Shown: piece by piece, positions 8,696 through 16,568 of the stretch
Layout: each line of letters starts with the position of its first letter
Position numbering within the stretch: position 1 is the first letter of the stretch
NCBI RefSeq assembly: GCF_030159795.1
Contig: NZ_BSND01000012.1
Coordinates: 1-40,434, forward strand
Source of the DNA: Methylophaga thalassica
GTDB taxonomy: Bacteria; Pseudomonadota; Gammaproteobacteria; Nitrosococcales; Methylophagaceae
DNA length: 40,434 nt
Reading direction: 5' to 3'
The notes under the pieces: model-generated
Told to the model about the DNA's origin: nothing
Database searches by the model: none
The model's input: the letters and a program-made list of their open reading frames with translations, nothing else
Position numbers and translations under genes: made by a program

Positions 8696-9530
8696 ACTAC
8701 TTTCAGCAATCACTTTATCAATGCTCATTTGTGGCACTGTTTCAGCAGAAACCACGCCTGAATATGGCAAATATGATCCCCGCGTCAGGGTGATTGAATA
8801 CAACAAAGCGGACGTTACCAAGCTGACAACGTTCTTTGGTGTATCTACTCATATTGCCTTTGGTGCTGATGAAAAAATCATTGATATAGCCCTTGGTGAT
8901 CCGACCGCATGGGAGATCATTCCAAGGGTTAGCAATCTGTATATTCGGCCACTGGCTGACAATCCAGAAACTAACCTGACAATCATCACTGATAAGCATA
9001 GCTATCAGTTTGCTTTGTTTACGGCCAACAGATCGGAAACAGACAAAACAGCTTGGCAAGACCCAAACCTGATCTATTCGCTGAGCTTTTCTTATGGTGA
9101 TGAAGAAGCTGAAGCCCTGAGACTTCAGCGAGAAAAGGAAGCACTGCAAGCCAAGCTTGATGATGCTGAAACCATTCTAAAAACCCAAAGCGATGTTGAA
9201 GAAAATATTGATTATTGGGTGGCTGGTTCAGAGCAAATATCCCCGACACGCGCAAAGGATGACGGGCGCTTTATTTACCTGACTTTCAGTAATAACAGGG
9301 ATATTCCGGCCATTTATGAGGTTGATGAGTTCGGCGAAGAGTCGTTAATCAATACCAGCGTGGACGGTAACACGGTCGTTATTCATCGAATGGTTAAACA
9401 ACTGAGATTGCGTAAAGGCAATTATGTTGCCTGCCTTATCAATCGTTCATTTGATCTGGACGGTGGCAAGGACAATACAACCGGCACTATCTCAACGGAC
9501 GTAGAAAGAACTATCAAGGGAGCTGAGTAA
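8688..9530 (+). CDS. virB9: VirB9 outer core-complex protein
   Basis: A 280-residue periplasmic/outer-membrane protein. A signal peptide ends near VSAETTPEYG (about residue 20). The N-terminal domain has the RVRVIEYNKADV and DPTAWEI patterns, a central coiled coil spans about residues 143-165, and the C-terminal beta domain contains TYLTFSN-like and AIYEVDEFGEE stretches. VirB9 pairs with VirB7 and surrounds VirB10. It abuts virB10 with no gap. Confidence 0.92.
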   Translation: MNKLLSAITLSMLICGTVSAETTPEYGKYDPRVRVIEYNKADVTKLTTFFGVSTHIAFGADEKIIDIALGDPTAWEIIPRVSNLYIRPLADNPETNLTIITDKHSYQFALFTANRSETDKTAWQDPNLIYSLSFSYGDEEAEALRLQREKEALQAKLDDAETILKTQSDVEENIDYWVAGSEQISPTRAKDDGRFIYLTFSNNRDIPAIYEVDEFGEESLINTSVDGNTVVIHRMVKQLRLRKGNYVACLINRSFDLDGGKDNTTGTISTDVERTIKGAE

Positions 9531-10688
9531 ATGGCTACGGACAATCAAAACACACAAGACGCGCTGGAAAATGATATTCCAGAAATGCAAAAAACCCGCT
9601 CATCAAACAGCACTGCTTACATGATTGGAGCAATCGTTATTGTCACTATAGGCATCGTGTCCCTGCTGTTTATTATGCTGGGTAGTGGCAAGGCCAGTGA
9701 TGACAAGGCTGAAGAGTCAGCAAAAACGGAAGTCGTTAAAAACGATCTTCCGGCTTTGGTCGTTGAACAGAGAAGACCTGAGCCACAAGCCGCACCAGCG
9801 AAACAAGAGCCGGTAAAAGTGGCTGAACCTGAGCCAATCAAAAAACCGACTTACGTTAAACCTGTTCCAGCTGTAAAGCCTCAACCTGAAGCCAAGAAAG
9901 AAAAAGTGATTACTTGGTATGACCGCAAAAGGGACGCAGGCAGTTTACAGGCTGAAGCAACCAACATTAAGGACGCTTACAAGCCAGAACAGAGTGCAGC
10001 TGATGAAACGGACGGGTTTTTACTTAACAGAGGTGAAAAAGCCCCTCAGACCGATTTAAGCAGACAATTAGTTGAGACTGGTACGCCTATGGCAATCGCT
10101 AAAATGCTGCCAGACCGAAACTATGTTATCGCCCAAGGCACTAGCCTTGATTGTGCGCTTGAAACGGCTTTAGATAGCTCTCTGAGTGGTTTAACAACCT
10201 GTATTTTGTCGCGGGACGTATATTCAGATAATGGCCGCGTTTTGTTGCTCGATAGAGGCACAAAGCTAACCGGCGAATATACAGGGGGAATGAAAAACGG
10301 CCAGAAACGGCTTTTTGTTCTCTGGACAAGAGCGAAAACACCAAACGGCGTGATTGTCTCGCTTAATTCTCCGTCAGCTGATCCACTTGGCCGCTCCGGT
10401 GCGTCTGGCTGGGTTGATACGCATTTTGCTGAACGTTTCGGCACTGCGATTTTTCTTAGCATCCTGAGTGATGCTGCACAGGTTTACAGTGCTAATCAAA
10501 ACTCAGGTGATGGGGTCATTATTGGCAACAGCGCGGAAACTGGCTCTGATGTCGCTGAAGACATTCTGAAATATCAGGCCGACATTCCACCGACACTGAT
10601 TAAAAACCAAGGTGAAACAATCAAAGTCATGGTAGCGCGTGATTTGAATTTTGCCGATGTTTACGGTCTGAAAATGAGTCAGCAGTAA
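9531..10688 (+). CDS. virB10: VirB10 core-complex scaffold
   Basis: A 385-residue protein: cytoplasmic N terminus, one membrane segment (about 31-51), a proline-rich periplasmic linker (about 80-125) and the C-terminal TrbI/VirB10 barrel domain with GTSLDCALETALDS and SGASGWVDTHFAERFG. VirB10 spans both membranes and senses ATP use by VirB4, VirB11 and VirD4. Length and order are normal. The start directly follows the virB9 stop and GGGAGC serves as ribosome-binding site. Confidence 0.95.
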   Translation: MATDNQNTQDALENDIPEMQKTRSSNSTAYMIGAIVIVTIGIVSLLFIMLGSGKASDDKAEESAKTEVVKNDLPALVVEQRRPEPQAAPAKQEPVKVAEPEPIKKPTYVKPVPAVKPQPEAKKEKVITWYDRKRDAGSLQAEATNIKDAYKPEQSAADETDGFLLNRGEKAPQTDLSRQLVETGTPMAIAKMLPDRNYVIAQGTSLDCALETALDSSLSGLTTCILSRDVYSDNGRVLLLDRGTKLTGEYTGGMKNGQKRLFVLWTRAKTPNGVIVSLNSPSADPLGRSGASGWVDTHFAERFGTAIFLSILSDAAQVYSANQNSGDGVIIGNSAETGSDVAEDILKYQADIPPTLIKNQGETIKVMVARDLNFADVYGLKMSQQ

Positions 10689-10690
10689 TC

Positions 10691-11704
10691 ATGGCTGAAC
10701 AACTGGAACACCACGCCTTAGACCATCAATTATTGATTCTGAAGCCCTTTCTTGAAAAAGAAGGGGTGACAGAAATCTTTATTAACAAACCTGAACAGCT
10801 CGTCTATCTCGATGCTGGATCAGACCTTGATCCTAAATATGTGGATATGCCAGAGCTAACGCTGGCATATCTCAAGCATTTAGCAAAATTAATTGCGGTC
10901 TATAACGGCAAAACTATCAGTGATGAAAAGCCGATTTTAACGGCCTCTTTGCCTACCGGCGAAAGGGTGCAAATTATTTACCCCCCAGCGGTTGAAAGCG
11001 GCACTATTTCATTCACTATTCGTATTCCTTGCCCTGTCAATAAATCACTGGATGAGCTGGACGCTGAAGGGGCGTTTAATGAGTGCAAAACCATTAACAA
11101 CGACCTTCAGGACTTTGAACATGACTTGCTCAAGTACAAAGCAAACGGCCAGATTAAGCAGTTTTTGGAGTTGGCGATAACCTCACGCAGAAATATCGTT
11201 ATTGCTGGTCAAACGGGAAGCGGTAAAACGACGATTGCTAAAAGCATGATCGAGTGCATTCCGCGCTATGAACGTTTGATAACTCTGGAAAGTGAAAGTG
11301 AAATTGATCTGAGCAACTTCCCTAATAAGGTGCATCTTTTTTACTCTCGCGCCCAGAACAGCAAAACCCATATTTCGCCAAAAGAATGTTTGGCCGCGTG
11401 TCTGCGTATGAATCCCTCACGCATTCTCATGGCTGAGATTTTGGGTGATGAGTCGTGGGATTACATTAAATCCATCAATACGGGTCATGCTGGCTCTATT
11501 ACCACCATGCACGCAAACGGCGCTTATGAGGCGTTTGAGCAGTTTGTATCACTGGTTAAAGACAGTCCGAAGGGTGCGCACTTGGACGCGGAATATATCA
11601 AGCGCAGGCTCATCGGGACGATTGACATAGTGCTGTTTTATTCACATAGAAAGCTGCAATCCATTTACTACGACCCAGACAAAAAACATGAATATATGGA
11701 CTAA
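10691..11704 (+). CDS. virB11: VirB11 ATPase of the T4SS
   Basis: A 337-residue hexameric traffic ATPase. Walker A GQTGSGKTT lies near residues 173-181, and LRMNPSRILMAEILGDESW plus NTGHAGSITTMHAN form the Asp/Walker B and His box regions. Two usual features vary: the Asp box reads ESESEIDL and the usual GELR is AEIL. VirB11 switches the machine between pilus growth and DNA transfer. It overlaps virD4 by 17 bp. Confidence 0.95.
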   Translation: MAEQLEHHALDHQLLILKPFLEKEGVTEIFINKPEQLVYLDAGSDLDPKYVDMPELTLAYLKHLAKLIAVYNGKTISDEKPILTASLPTGERVQIIYPPAVESGTISFTIRIPCPVNKSLDELDAEGAFNECKTINNDLQDFEHDLLKYKANGQIKQFLELAITSRRNIVIAGQTGSGKTTIAKSMIECIPRYERLITLESESEIDLSNFPNKVHLFYSRAQNSKTHISPKECLAACLRMNPSRILMAEILGDESWDYIKSINTGHAGSITTMHANGAYEAFEQFVSLVKDSPKGAHLDAEYIKRRLIGTIDIVLFYSHRKLQSIYYDPDKKHEYMD

Positions 11705-13688
11705 AATTGCATTGGTTTTTTTGTGCCTGCTGCTGGGCGTTTTTGCGTGGGTATATTTAACGGGCGGTATCTTACTAGCCTTTCTCGGCCAAGACTTTAA
11801 CCAAGCCTCACCATTAACCGCGTATGAGTATTGGTATCACTATAGCAACGAACCATACGTTACAGACCGGCTAGGCTGGTCTGCTTCTATTTCAGCACTC
11901 TTGCTGATCCTTCCAGCAATCGCACTAATGATACCGGCATCGAGAAGCCTTTACGGTGATGCGAGATTTGCAAAATCATCAGAAGTAAAAAAGTCAGGCT
12001 TGCTTGATGGTGAAGGTGTGATTGTCGGTAAGTTCAACGATAAATACTTGCAGTTAAAAGGACAGCTTCACGTCATTTTGTCTGCACCTACGCGATCCGG
12101 TAAAGGTGTCGGCGTGGTAATCCCTAACTTGTTGGCTTGGAAAAGCTCAGTTGTTGTTTTAGACATCAAACAAGAGAATTGGGACATTACCAGCGGCTTT
12201 AGACAGAAACACGGCCAAAAGTGTTTTTTGTTTAACCCATTAGCCACTGACTACCGGACGCACAAATATAACCCGCTAAGTTATATCAGCTCTAATCCTG
12301 ATTTTCGTATCAATGATATTCAGAAAATCGGGAATATGTTGTTTCCTGACAAGCCTAATACTGATGTGATTTGGACTGCTACGCCTCGTAGTTTTTTTCT
12401 TGGTGTCGTGCTGTTTCTGATTGAAACAGGGGGCAAGCTAACACTTGGTCAGGTACTAAGAGAAACACTAAACGGCGGTGATGGATCGAAGTATTTCAAA
12501 CAGGCCATTATTGACCGCGCTGAGAATGACCGGCCTTTGTCTGGTGAATGTGTCAGGGCGTTAAATACTTATATCAGTATCGCCTCAGAAAACACTCGTG
12601 CCGGTGTTATTACGGGCTTTCGTTCACAGCTTGAATTGTGGATGAATCCGATTGTTGATGCAGCCACAAACGGCAATGACTTTGATTTAACGCGCCTGCG
12701 TAAAGATAAGATTTCTATTTATGTTGGGGTAACGCCTGACAATCTGGAACGTGTAGCGCCGCTGCTCAATTTGTTTTTTCAGCAGTTGATTGATCTGAAT
12801 ACGCGAGAACTGCCCTCACAAGATAAAGAGATCAAGCATGACTGTTTATTGCTAATGGATGAATTTACGGCCATTGGTAAAGTCGGCGTTTTATCTAAGG
12901 GCATTAGTTATATCGCGGGTTATGGACTGCGAATGATGCCAATTATTCAAAGCCCGTCCCAGCTGGTAGACGTTTACGGGCGGGAAGCTGCTGACACATT
13001 CACGGTAAACCATGCGTTAAATATCGTATTCCCACCAAAAGCCACGGAAACGCAAGCGGCGCGTGATATTTCAGAATGGCTCGGTTATGAGACAGTCAAG
13101 GGCGTTTCGACTTCAAAAACGAAAAGCATTTTTGAAAGACGTAGCCCGTCTGAAAATATCAGTGACCAACGAAGAGCATTATTACTGCCTCAAGAGATCA
13201 CCAGTCTTGGTGCTGATAAAGCGATTGTGGCATTGGAAAATACCCCGCCAATTATGGCGAAAAAGATACGTTACTTTAACGATCCCATTTTTGTGAACCG
13301 GCTTAAATCGGTTTCAAAAACACTAGGCGCGTTGTCATTTAGTCAGGCTAAGAAAGAGCTTATTAAAGTGATCCAGTCTGGCGAATTGGCCGCACCAGTG
13401 CCAACACTGAAACTCAGCGGTAACAGTGCTGATTCAGTGATTGATATTTCTCACTTCAAGGAAGATTTAACGGACACGGTAGAACGCGATATTACTGCCG
13501 AAGATATACCCGCTTTAGCCAGCAAGACGCTGGCTGACTTTTCAATCACATTTCCAACATTAGACATACCACAAGGATCAAATATGACGGAACAAGAAAT
13601 ATTGGAAATTGCCGACAGACTAAGTGAAGAAGTCGGCTTTTTAACAGGAAGTAAAAACACGGATAACAAGGATGTAGCACATGGCTGA
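11688..13688 (+). CDS. virD4: VirD4/TraG type IV coupling protein
   Basis: A 666-residue coupling ATPase that brings the relaxase-DNA complex to the channel. Two N-terminal membrane segments (about 6-28 and 66-85) precede the motor domain with Walker A APTRSGKGVGVV (about 133-144) and Walker B LLLMDEFTAIG (about 387-397). A variable C-terminal tail rich in acidic residues follows. It overlaps virB11 by 17 bp and the next gene by 8 bp, so the next product may be its partner or substrate. Confidence 0.95.
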   Translation: MNIWTKIALVFLCLLLGVFAWVYLTGGILLAFLGQDFNQASPLTAYEYWYHYSNEPYVTDRLGWSASISALLLILPAIALMIPASRSLYGDARFAKSSEVKKSGLLDGEGVIVGKFNDKYLQLKGQLHVILSAPTRSGKGVGVVIPNLLAWKSSVVVLDIKQENWDITSGFRQKHGQKCFLFNPLATDYRTHKYNPLSYISSNPDFRINDIQKIGNMLFPDKPNTDVIWTATPRSFFLGVVLFLIETGGKLTLGQVLRETLNGGDGSKYFKQAIIDRAENDRPLSGECVRALNTYISIASENTRAGVITGFRSQLELWMNPIVDAATNGNDFDLTRLRKDKISIYVGVTPDNLERVAPLLNLFFQQLIDLNTRELPSQDKEIKHDCLLLMDEFTAIGKVGVLSKGISYIAGYGLRMMPIIQSPSQLVDVYGREAADTFTVNHALNIVFPPKATETQAARDISEWLGYETVKGVSTSKTKSIFERRSPSENISDQRRALLLPQEITSLGADKAIVALENTPPIMAKKIRYFNDPIFVNRLKSVSKTLGALSFSQAKKELIKVIQSGELAAPVPTLKLSGNSADSVIDISHFKEDLTDTVERDITAEDIPALASKTLADFSITFPTLDIPQGSNMTEQEILEIADRLSEEVGFLTGSKNTDNKDVAHG

Positions 13689-14709
13689 AATGAATTTAAA
13701 ACTGGTAAACGTGGTTGATACTTCAGGCCGTTCCGATACGTCTATTGGTGTGGCCGTTATGGATGAAAAAGGCCGTTTTGGTTTTGTTAATGGTCGAGAT
13801 GAGCAACCTTACTTACCCTCTGGGGGGGAACGTGTACTTGAGCTTAAATCTGTCACTGACAGCTTAGAGTTTAAAGATCACGAATGGGGAAGCCATATCC
13901 GCATTAAAGAAACCGTCCGTTCAAGACAAGCTAGAGAATCGGCTGAAGCTGAAGAAGAAAACGGCATTGAACAGGTCAAGGAAGCCAGCAAAAGCACTGA
14001 CAAGAGTGAGGCGTTTGTTACTAAGTCTGAAGGGATTGAAAAAGATCAAATCTTTGAACCGGCAGCGGGTGAGGCAAAAAGCCTAATCCCTGAAGCTGTT
14101 CAGAAAAAATTCATTCAAGACGGTAACAAGTTTTATTTCAAAGGCTCACCTGACAAACTGGCTTTTCGTGATACTGGCACGTCCTTAAAAACCAAAGTAG
14201 ACGGTGAGGCAGTCGTAGACAGCATGATTACGATTGCCAAAAATCGCGGCTGGTCTGAAATTAAAGTGACCGGCACTGAGTCTTTCAAAAAAGACGTATG
14301 GCAAGAAGCAACGAAACAAGGCATTGCTGTAAGAGGCTACACGCCAACTAAAACCGAAGTGGCCGCAATGGAACGACAAGGGTTTGATATACCGAAGCAA
14401 GGCCAATCTCATGCGCCTGAAGCGGAAATTAAATCCGACAAAGAAAAAGCAGCTGACGCACTTAAAAACCTAAGTGCCAGTGAAGCAGTAAAGAAACACC
14501 CAGAGCTTGCGCCTTATGTTGCTGCCGTATCAGCGATTGAAAAGAAGCTGGCAACGGAAAAACTAAGCGAGAGCAACAAAAAAGCGATCATGGATCGTGT
14601 ACGTCAAAACGCGGTCAACAGCTACAACGAAGGTATTACACCGAAGATGCAGCTGAAAGAGAGACAGCCGCGCAGAGAAGTTACGGCTCAAGCGGAGTTG
14701 TCACGATGA
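13681..14709 (+). CDS. LPD7-domain protein coupled to virD4
   Basis: A 342-residue soluble protein. Residues about 148-235 look like the large polyvalent protein-associated domain 7 (LPD7): FYFKGSPDKLAFRDTG, then WSEIKVTGTESFKKDVWQEATKQGI and GYTPT. The N-terminal 80 residues form a separate unrecognised domain, and an acidic linker joins them. The last 85 residues (KKHPELAPYVAAVSAIEKKLA onward, ending LSR) are shared with the AbiEii-like toxin at 32507. The 8-bp overlap with virD4 suggests a role in transfer, perhaps as a translocated substrate. Confidence 0.75.
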   Translation: MAEMNLKLVNVVDTSGRSDTSIGVAVMDEKGRFGFVNGRDEQPYLPSGGERVLELKSVTDSLEFKDHEWGSHIRIKETVRSRQARESAEAEEENGIEQVKEASKSTDKSEAFVTKSEGIEKDQIFEPAAGEAKSLIPEAVQKKFIQDGNKFYFKGSPDKLAFRDTGTSLKTKVDGEAVVDSMITIAKNRGWSEIKVTGTESFKKDVWQEATKQGIAVRGYTPTKTEVAAMERQGFDIPKQGQSHAPEAEIKSDKEKAADALKNLSASEAVKKHPELAPYVAAVSAIEKKLATEKLSESNKKAIMDRVRQNAVNSYNEGITPKMQLKERQPRREVTAQAELSR

Positions 14710-15584
14710 AAAAGACCGTTATTTTTTCAATCTGCTTGCTGGCTTCTGCCTGCTCTCACTCGCCGGTACCGGAATCTAAAACCGATACCGGCGCGGTGTC
14801 AAAAACGGTCAGAATAAGCCCTGACTATATTGCAACCGGCCATAGTGCCGGTTTGCGGGTTTTTAAATATGGCAAGCGCACACTGATTGAGGCGCAAGGC
14901 TCAACAGGTAAAGCGTGGGGCTTAACAGGCGATACAATTACTTTTGAAAAGGTGGGTAATTATCTGGTCAGTGAAAATTTACTGAATGATTTTTATATCA
15001 GACATAACGGCCAGACCGTACACATTGAGCTTGTCAGACCTGCGCCGGTTATCGCAGAACCTACGCCACTACCTGAACCCGTCAAGGTTGAGGTTGTAGA
15101 AGTCAAATCATTCCCAGAACTGGAAGCGTACAGCCGCGACCAGTTAAGCCAGTATCAAAAGATGCTGGATGATTTGGCCGCGATAAAAAGCACCACCGGC
15201 GCGGATTTGTTTCATGCTCAAGTCAAACAAAATGCAATCAGAGAAAAGCTTGAACAGCACAGCCCTGTTACGTTCATTTCCTTTGGATTTGCAAAGACCT
15301 TATTTGAGCCTGACACAGCCTTAGACAAGGTTTTATTTCCCGCCGCCCTCGATGCAAGCGAAATTCATTTAAGAGGCCGTACTGACTCTGTAAGAGCCAG
15401 TAAAGCCGATATTTGGATAGCTGAACAAAGAGCTAACAACGTGAAGGCATACCTTGTTAAAAACGGCGTTGATCCTAAAATCATCAAAGTCAGTCACCTG
15501 CCTGAAGGTGATTTTTTGTTACCGCCTCAAGCGGAAACAAGCAAGGCCGTAAATCGTCGGGTAGAAATCGAAGTAAAACCGTAA
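14706..15584 (+). CDS. OmpA-like lipoprotein of the transfer operon
   Basis: A 292-residue lipoprotein: lipobox LASAC (cysteine 16), a first domain rich in beta strands (about 30-115), a helical linker and a C-terminal OmpA/MotB-like peptidoglycan-binding domain (about 190-292) with LRGRTDS, EQRANNVKAYLVKNGV and NRRVEIEV. It would anchor the outer membrane or T4SS core to the cell wall. It overlaps the LPD7 gene by 4 bp and is the last gene of the long operon. Many VirB plasmids lack such a gene. Confidence 0.8.
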   Translation: MKKTVIFSICLLASACSHSPVPESKTDTGAVSKTVRISPDYIATGHSAGLRVFKYGKRTLIEAQGSTGKAWGLTGDTITFEKVGNYLVSENLLNDFYIRHNGQTVHIELVRPAPVIAEPTPLPEPVKVEVVEVKSFPELEAYSRDQLSQYQKMLDDLAAIKSTTGADLFHAQVKQNAIREKLEQHSPVTFISFGFAKTLFEPDTALDKVLFPAALDASEIHLRGRTDSVRASKADIWIAEQRANNVKAYLVKNGVDPKIIKVSHLPEGDFLLPPQAETSKAVNRRVEIEVKP

Positions 15585-15623
15585 CAAAATGTTATATTTT
15601 GCTGGTCAAAATACATAATAACG

Positions 15624-15632
15624 TGTTATAAT
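15624..15632 (+). promoter_or_regulatory. Extended -10 promoter of the small membrane gene
   Basis: TGTTATAAT is an extended -10 with a perfect TATAAT (15627-15632). No clear -35 is present, as extended -10 promoters allow. It lies 34 bp before the start codon at 15667 and after the T4SS operon's last stop. Confidence 0.55.
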
Positions 15633-15666
15633 TGAGCCACTTACACACTAACAAGGAGTGTTAGAA

Positions 15667-15936
15667 ATGAAAATTTTACTCAACGTATTAAAATTCATTG
15701 TGTTTCATCTGGTCAGACTTGGCCGGAATGTGGCTCACTTCTTTTTCAGAGCCTTTGCGACCATTTCATTGATTTTGGCCGCATTAACCTTTTTTGATAC
15801 GTTCTTGCCTTATGGCTTTGGTACGTGGACAGGCTGGGCGCTGGTTGCAACCAGTTTTGTGTTTAGCCTGTTGCCCGACCTCTACGACAAACTACTTATT
15901 AGCTTGATACCGGAAGGGGAAACCATCCGTATATAA
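15667..15936 (+). CDS. Small membrane protein, unknown function
   Basis: An 89-residue protein with a basic, hydrophobic N terminus and hydrophobic segments near residues 28-45 and 52-72, ending in a short polar tail. AAGGAGTG lies 8 bases before the ATG at 15667, a strong ribosome-binding site. It has its own promoter and terminator, so it is probably a single-gene unit. I do not recognise it. Being after the transfer operon, it may be a surface or exclusion function, but nothing shows this. Confidence 0.65.
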   Translation: MKILLNVLKFIVFHLVRLGRNVAHFFFRAFATISLILAALTFFDTFLPYGFGTWTGWALVATSFVFSLLPDLYDKLLISLIPEGETIRI

Positions 15937-15965
15937 AAAAGCCCGCTTATTGCGGGCTTTCTTTT
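15937..15965. terminator. Rho-independent terminator
   Basis: GCCCGC - TTATT - GCGGGC followed by TTTCTTTT, and preceded by AAAAAA. It closes the gene ending at 15936. The A-run on the other side means it can also end minus-strand transcripts from the broken gene at 15986-16321. Confidence 0.9.
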
Positions 15966-15985
15966 ATGGTTTGTAACCTACCTCA

Positions 15986-16321
15986 CTAAGCATAGGTTGA
16001 AAAGTAATCAGGACGATATACGCGCTCACCATTTTCTAGCGTGTATTCCTTTTTCTTTGGCTGGATGCTTTGATTAACCTTAATTCTCACACCACCCGAA
16101 ACACGACGGACAATAGACTCACCAATTTCAACGCTTGGTTCAGGCCAGCATTTGCCTGTCATGGCTTTTGAGTCGTAATCGCGTACAGAACCAATCTCGA
16201 TAACTTTAACGCTCTGAGAGCCAACCAGCTCAAGCACCTTGTAATAAGTCACGTTGGTTTGTTCCCAGCCCCATGAGTCATAAAGCACGTCCCCAACTTC
16301 TAACGCTCTAGCCTGCACTTC
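15986..16321 (-). pseudogene. 3' half of a plasmid gene split by the transposon
   Basis: This minus-strand reading frame encodes the last 111 residues of a protein whose first 126 residues lie at 22951-23328. Removing the transposon and one copy of the 8-bp target duplication joins the two in frame (KKK then EVQARALEVGDVLYDSWGWEQTNVTYYKV). The tail resembles a conserved family in proteobacterial plasmids with the WG-D-QTN-YY pattern, of unknown function. A GTG at 16318 could restart translation, but no promoter or ribosome-binding site is evident, so it is likely inactive. Confidence 0.85.
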
Positions 16322-16329
16322 TTTTTTCT
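16322..16329. repeat. Target-site duplication, left copy
   Basis: The 8-bp sequence TTTTTTCT is repeated exactly at 22951-22958 on the other side of the transposon. Eight base pairs and an AT-rich site are usual for ISL3-family insertion. Confidence 0.9.
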
Positions 16330-16335
16330 GAGTAT

Positions 16336-16458
16336 CCGGAACTGAGTGTGTAAATCCCTTTTCAGTCTAGCGTAACATAAAGCCTATAAAACGGAATTGC
16401 ATGTGTAATGCATGGCATCGTACAATCCTTTCTATAAACCGGAACCGAGTGTGTAGCC
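16336..16458 (+). repeat. Three terminal-repeat-like boxes at the transposon's left end
   Basis: CCGGAACTGAGTGTGTAAAT (16336-16355) recurs as ACGGAATTGCATGTGTAATG (16391-16410) and CCGGAACCGAGTGTGTAGCC (16439-16458), spaced 55 and 48 bp. These look like multiple transposase-binding sites. The middle one overlaps the -35 of the likely promoter, so the transposase may repress its own operon. Confidence 0.7.
16397..16426 (+). promoter_or_regulatory. Promoter of the restriction-transposase operon
   Basis: TTGCAT (16397-16402) and TACAAT (16421-16426) are separated by 18 bp. This is the best promoter-like pair inside the transposon, 143 bp before the restriction gene. Transcription from it would read through into the transposase. 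Confidence 0.55.
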
Positions 16459-16568
16459 TCCATGTGCTAGCTCACCCGGCACCCATCAGTATTGGATTTC
16501 AGGACGGATCTGGAGCGTAGCGTCAGGCTCTGTGATTGCCTAGAAGCACGATAAATAAGGAACGCACG

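Noticed and set aside
16336-16458. Similarity of transposon end boxes (GTGTGTAA) to the plasmid iterons
   Set aside because: The shared part is short and simple in sequence. The boxes follow the transposon ends, so chance is more likely than RepA binding.
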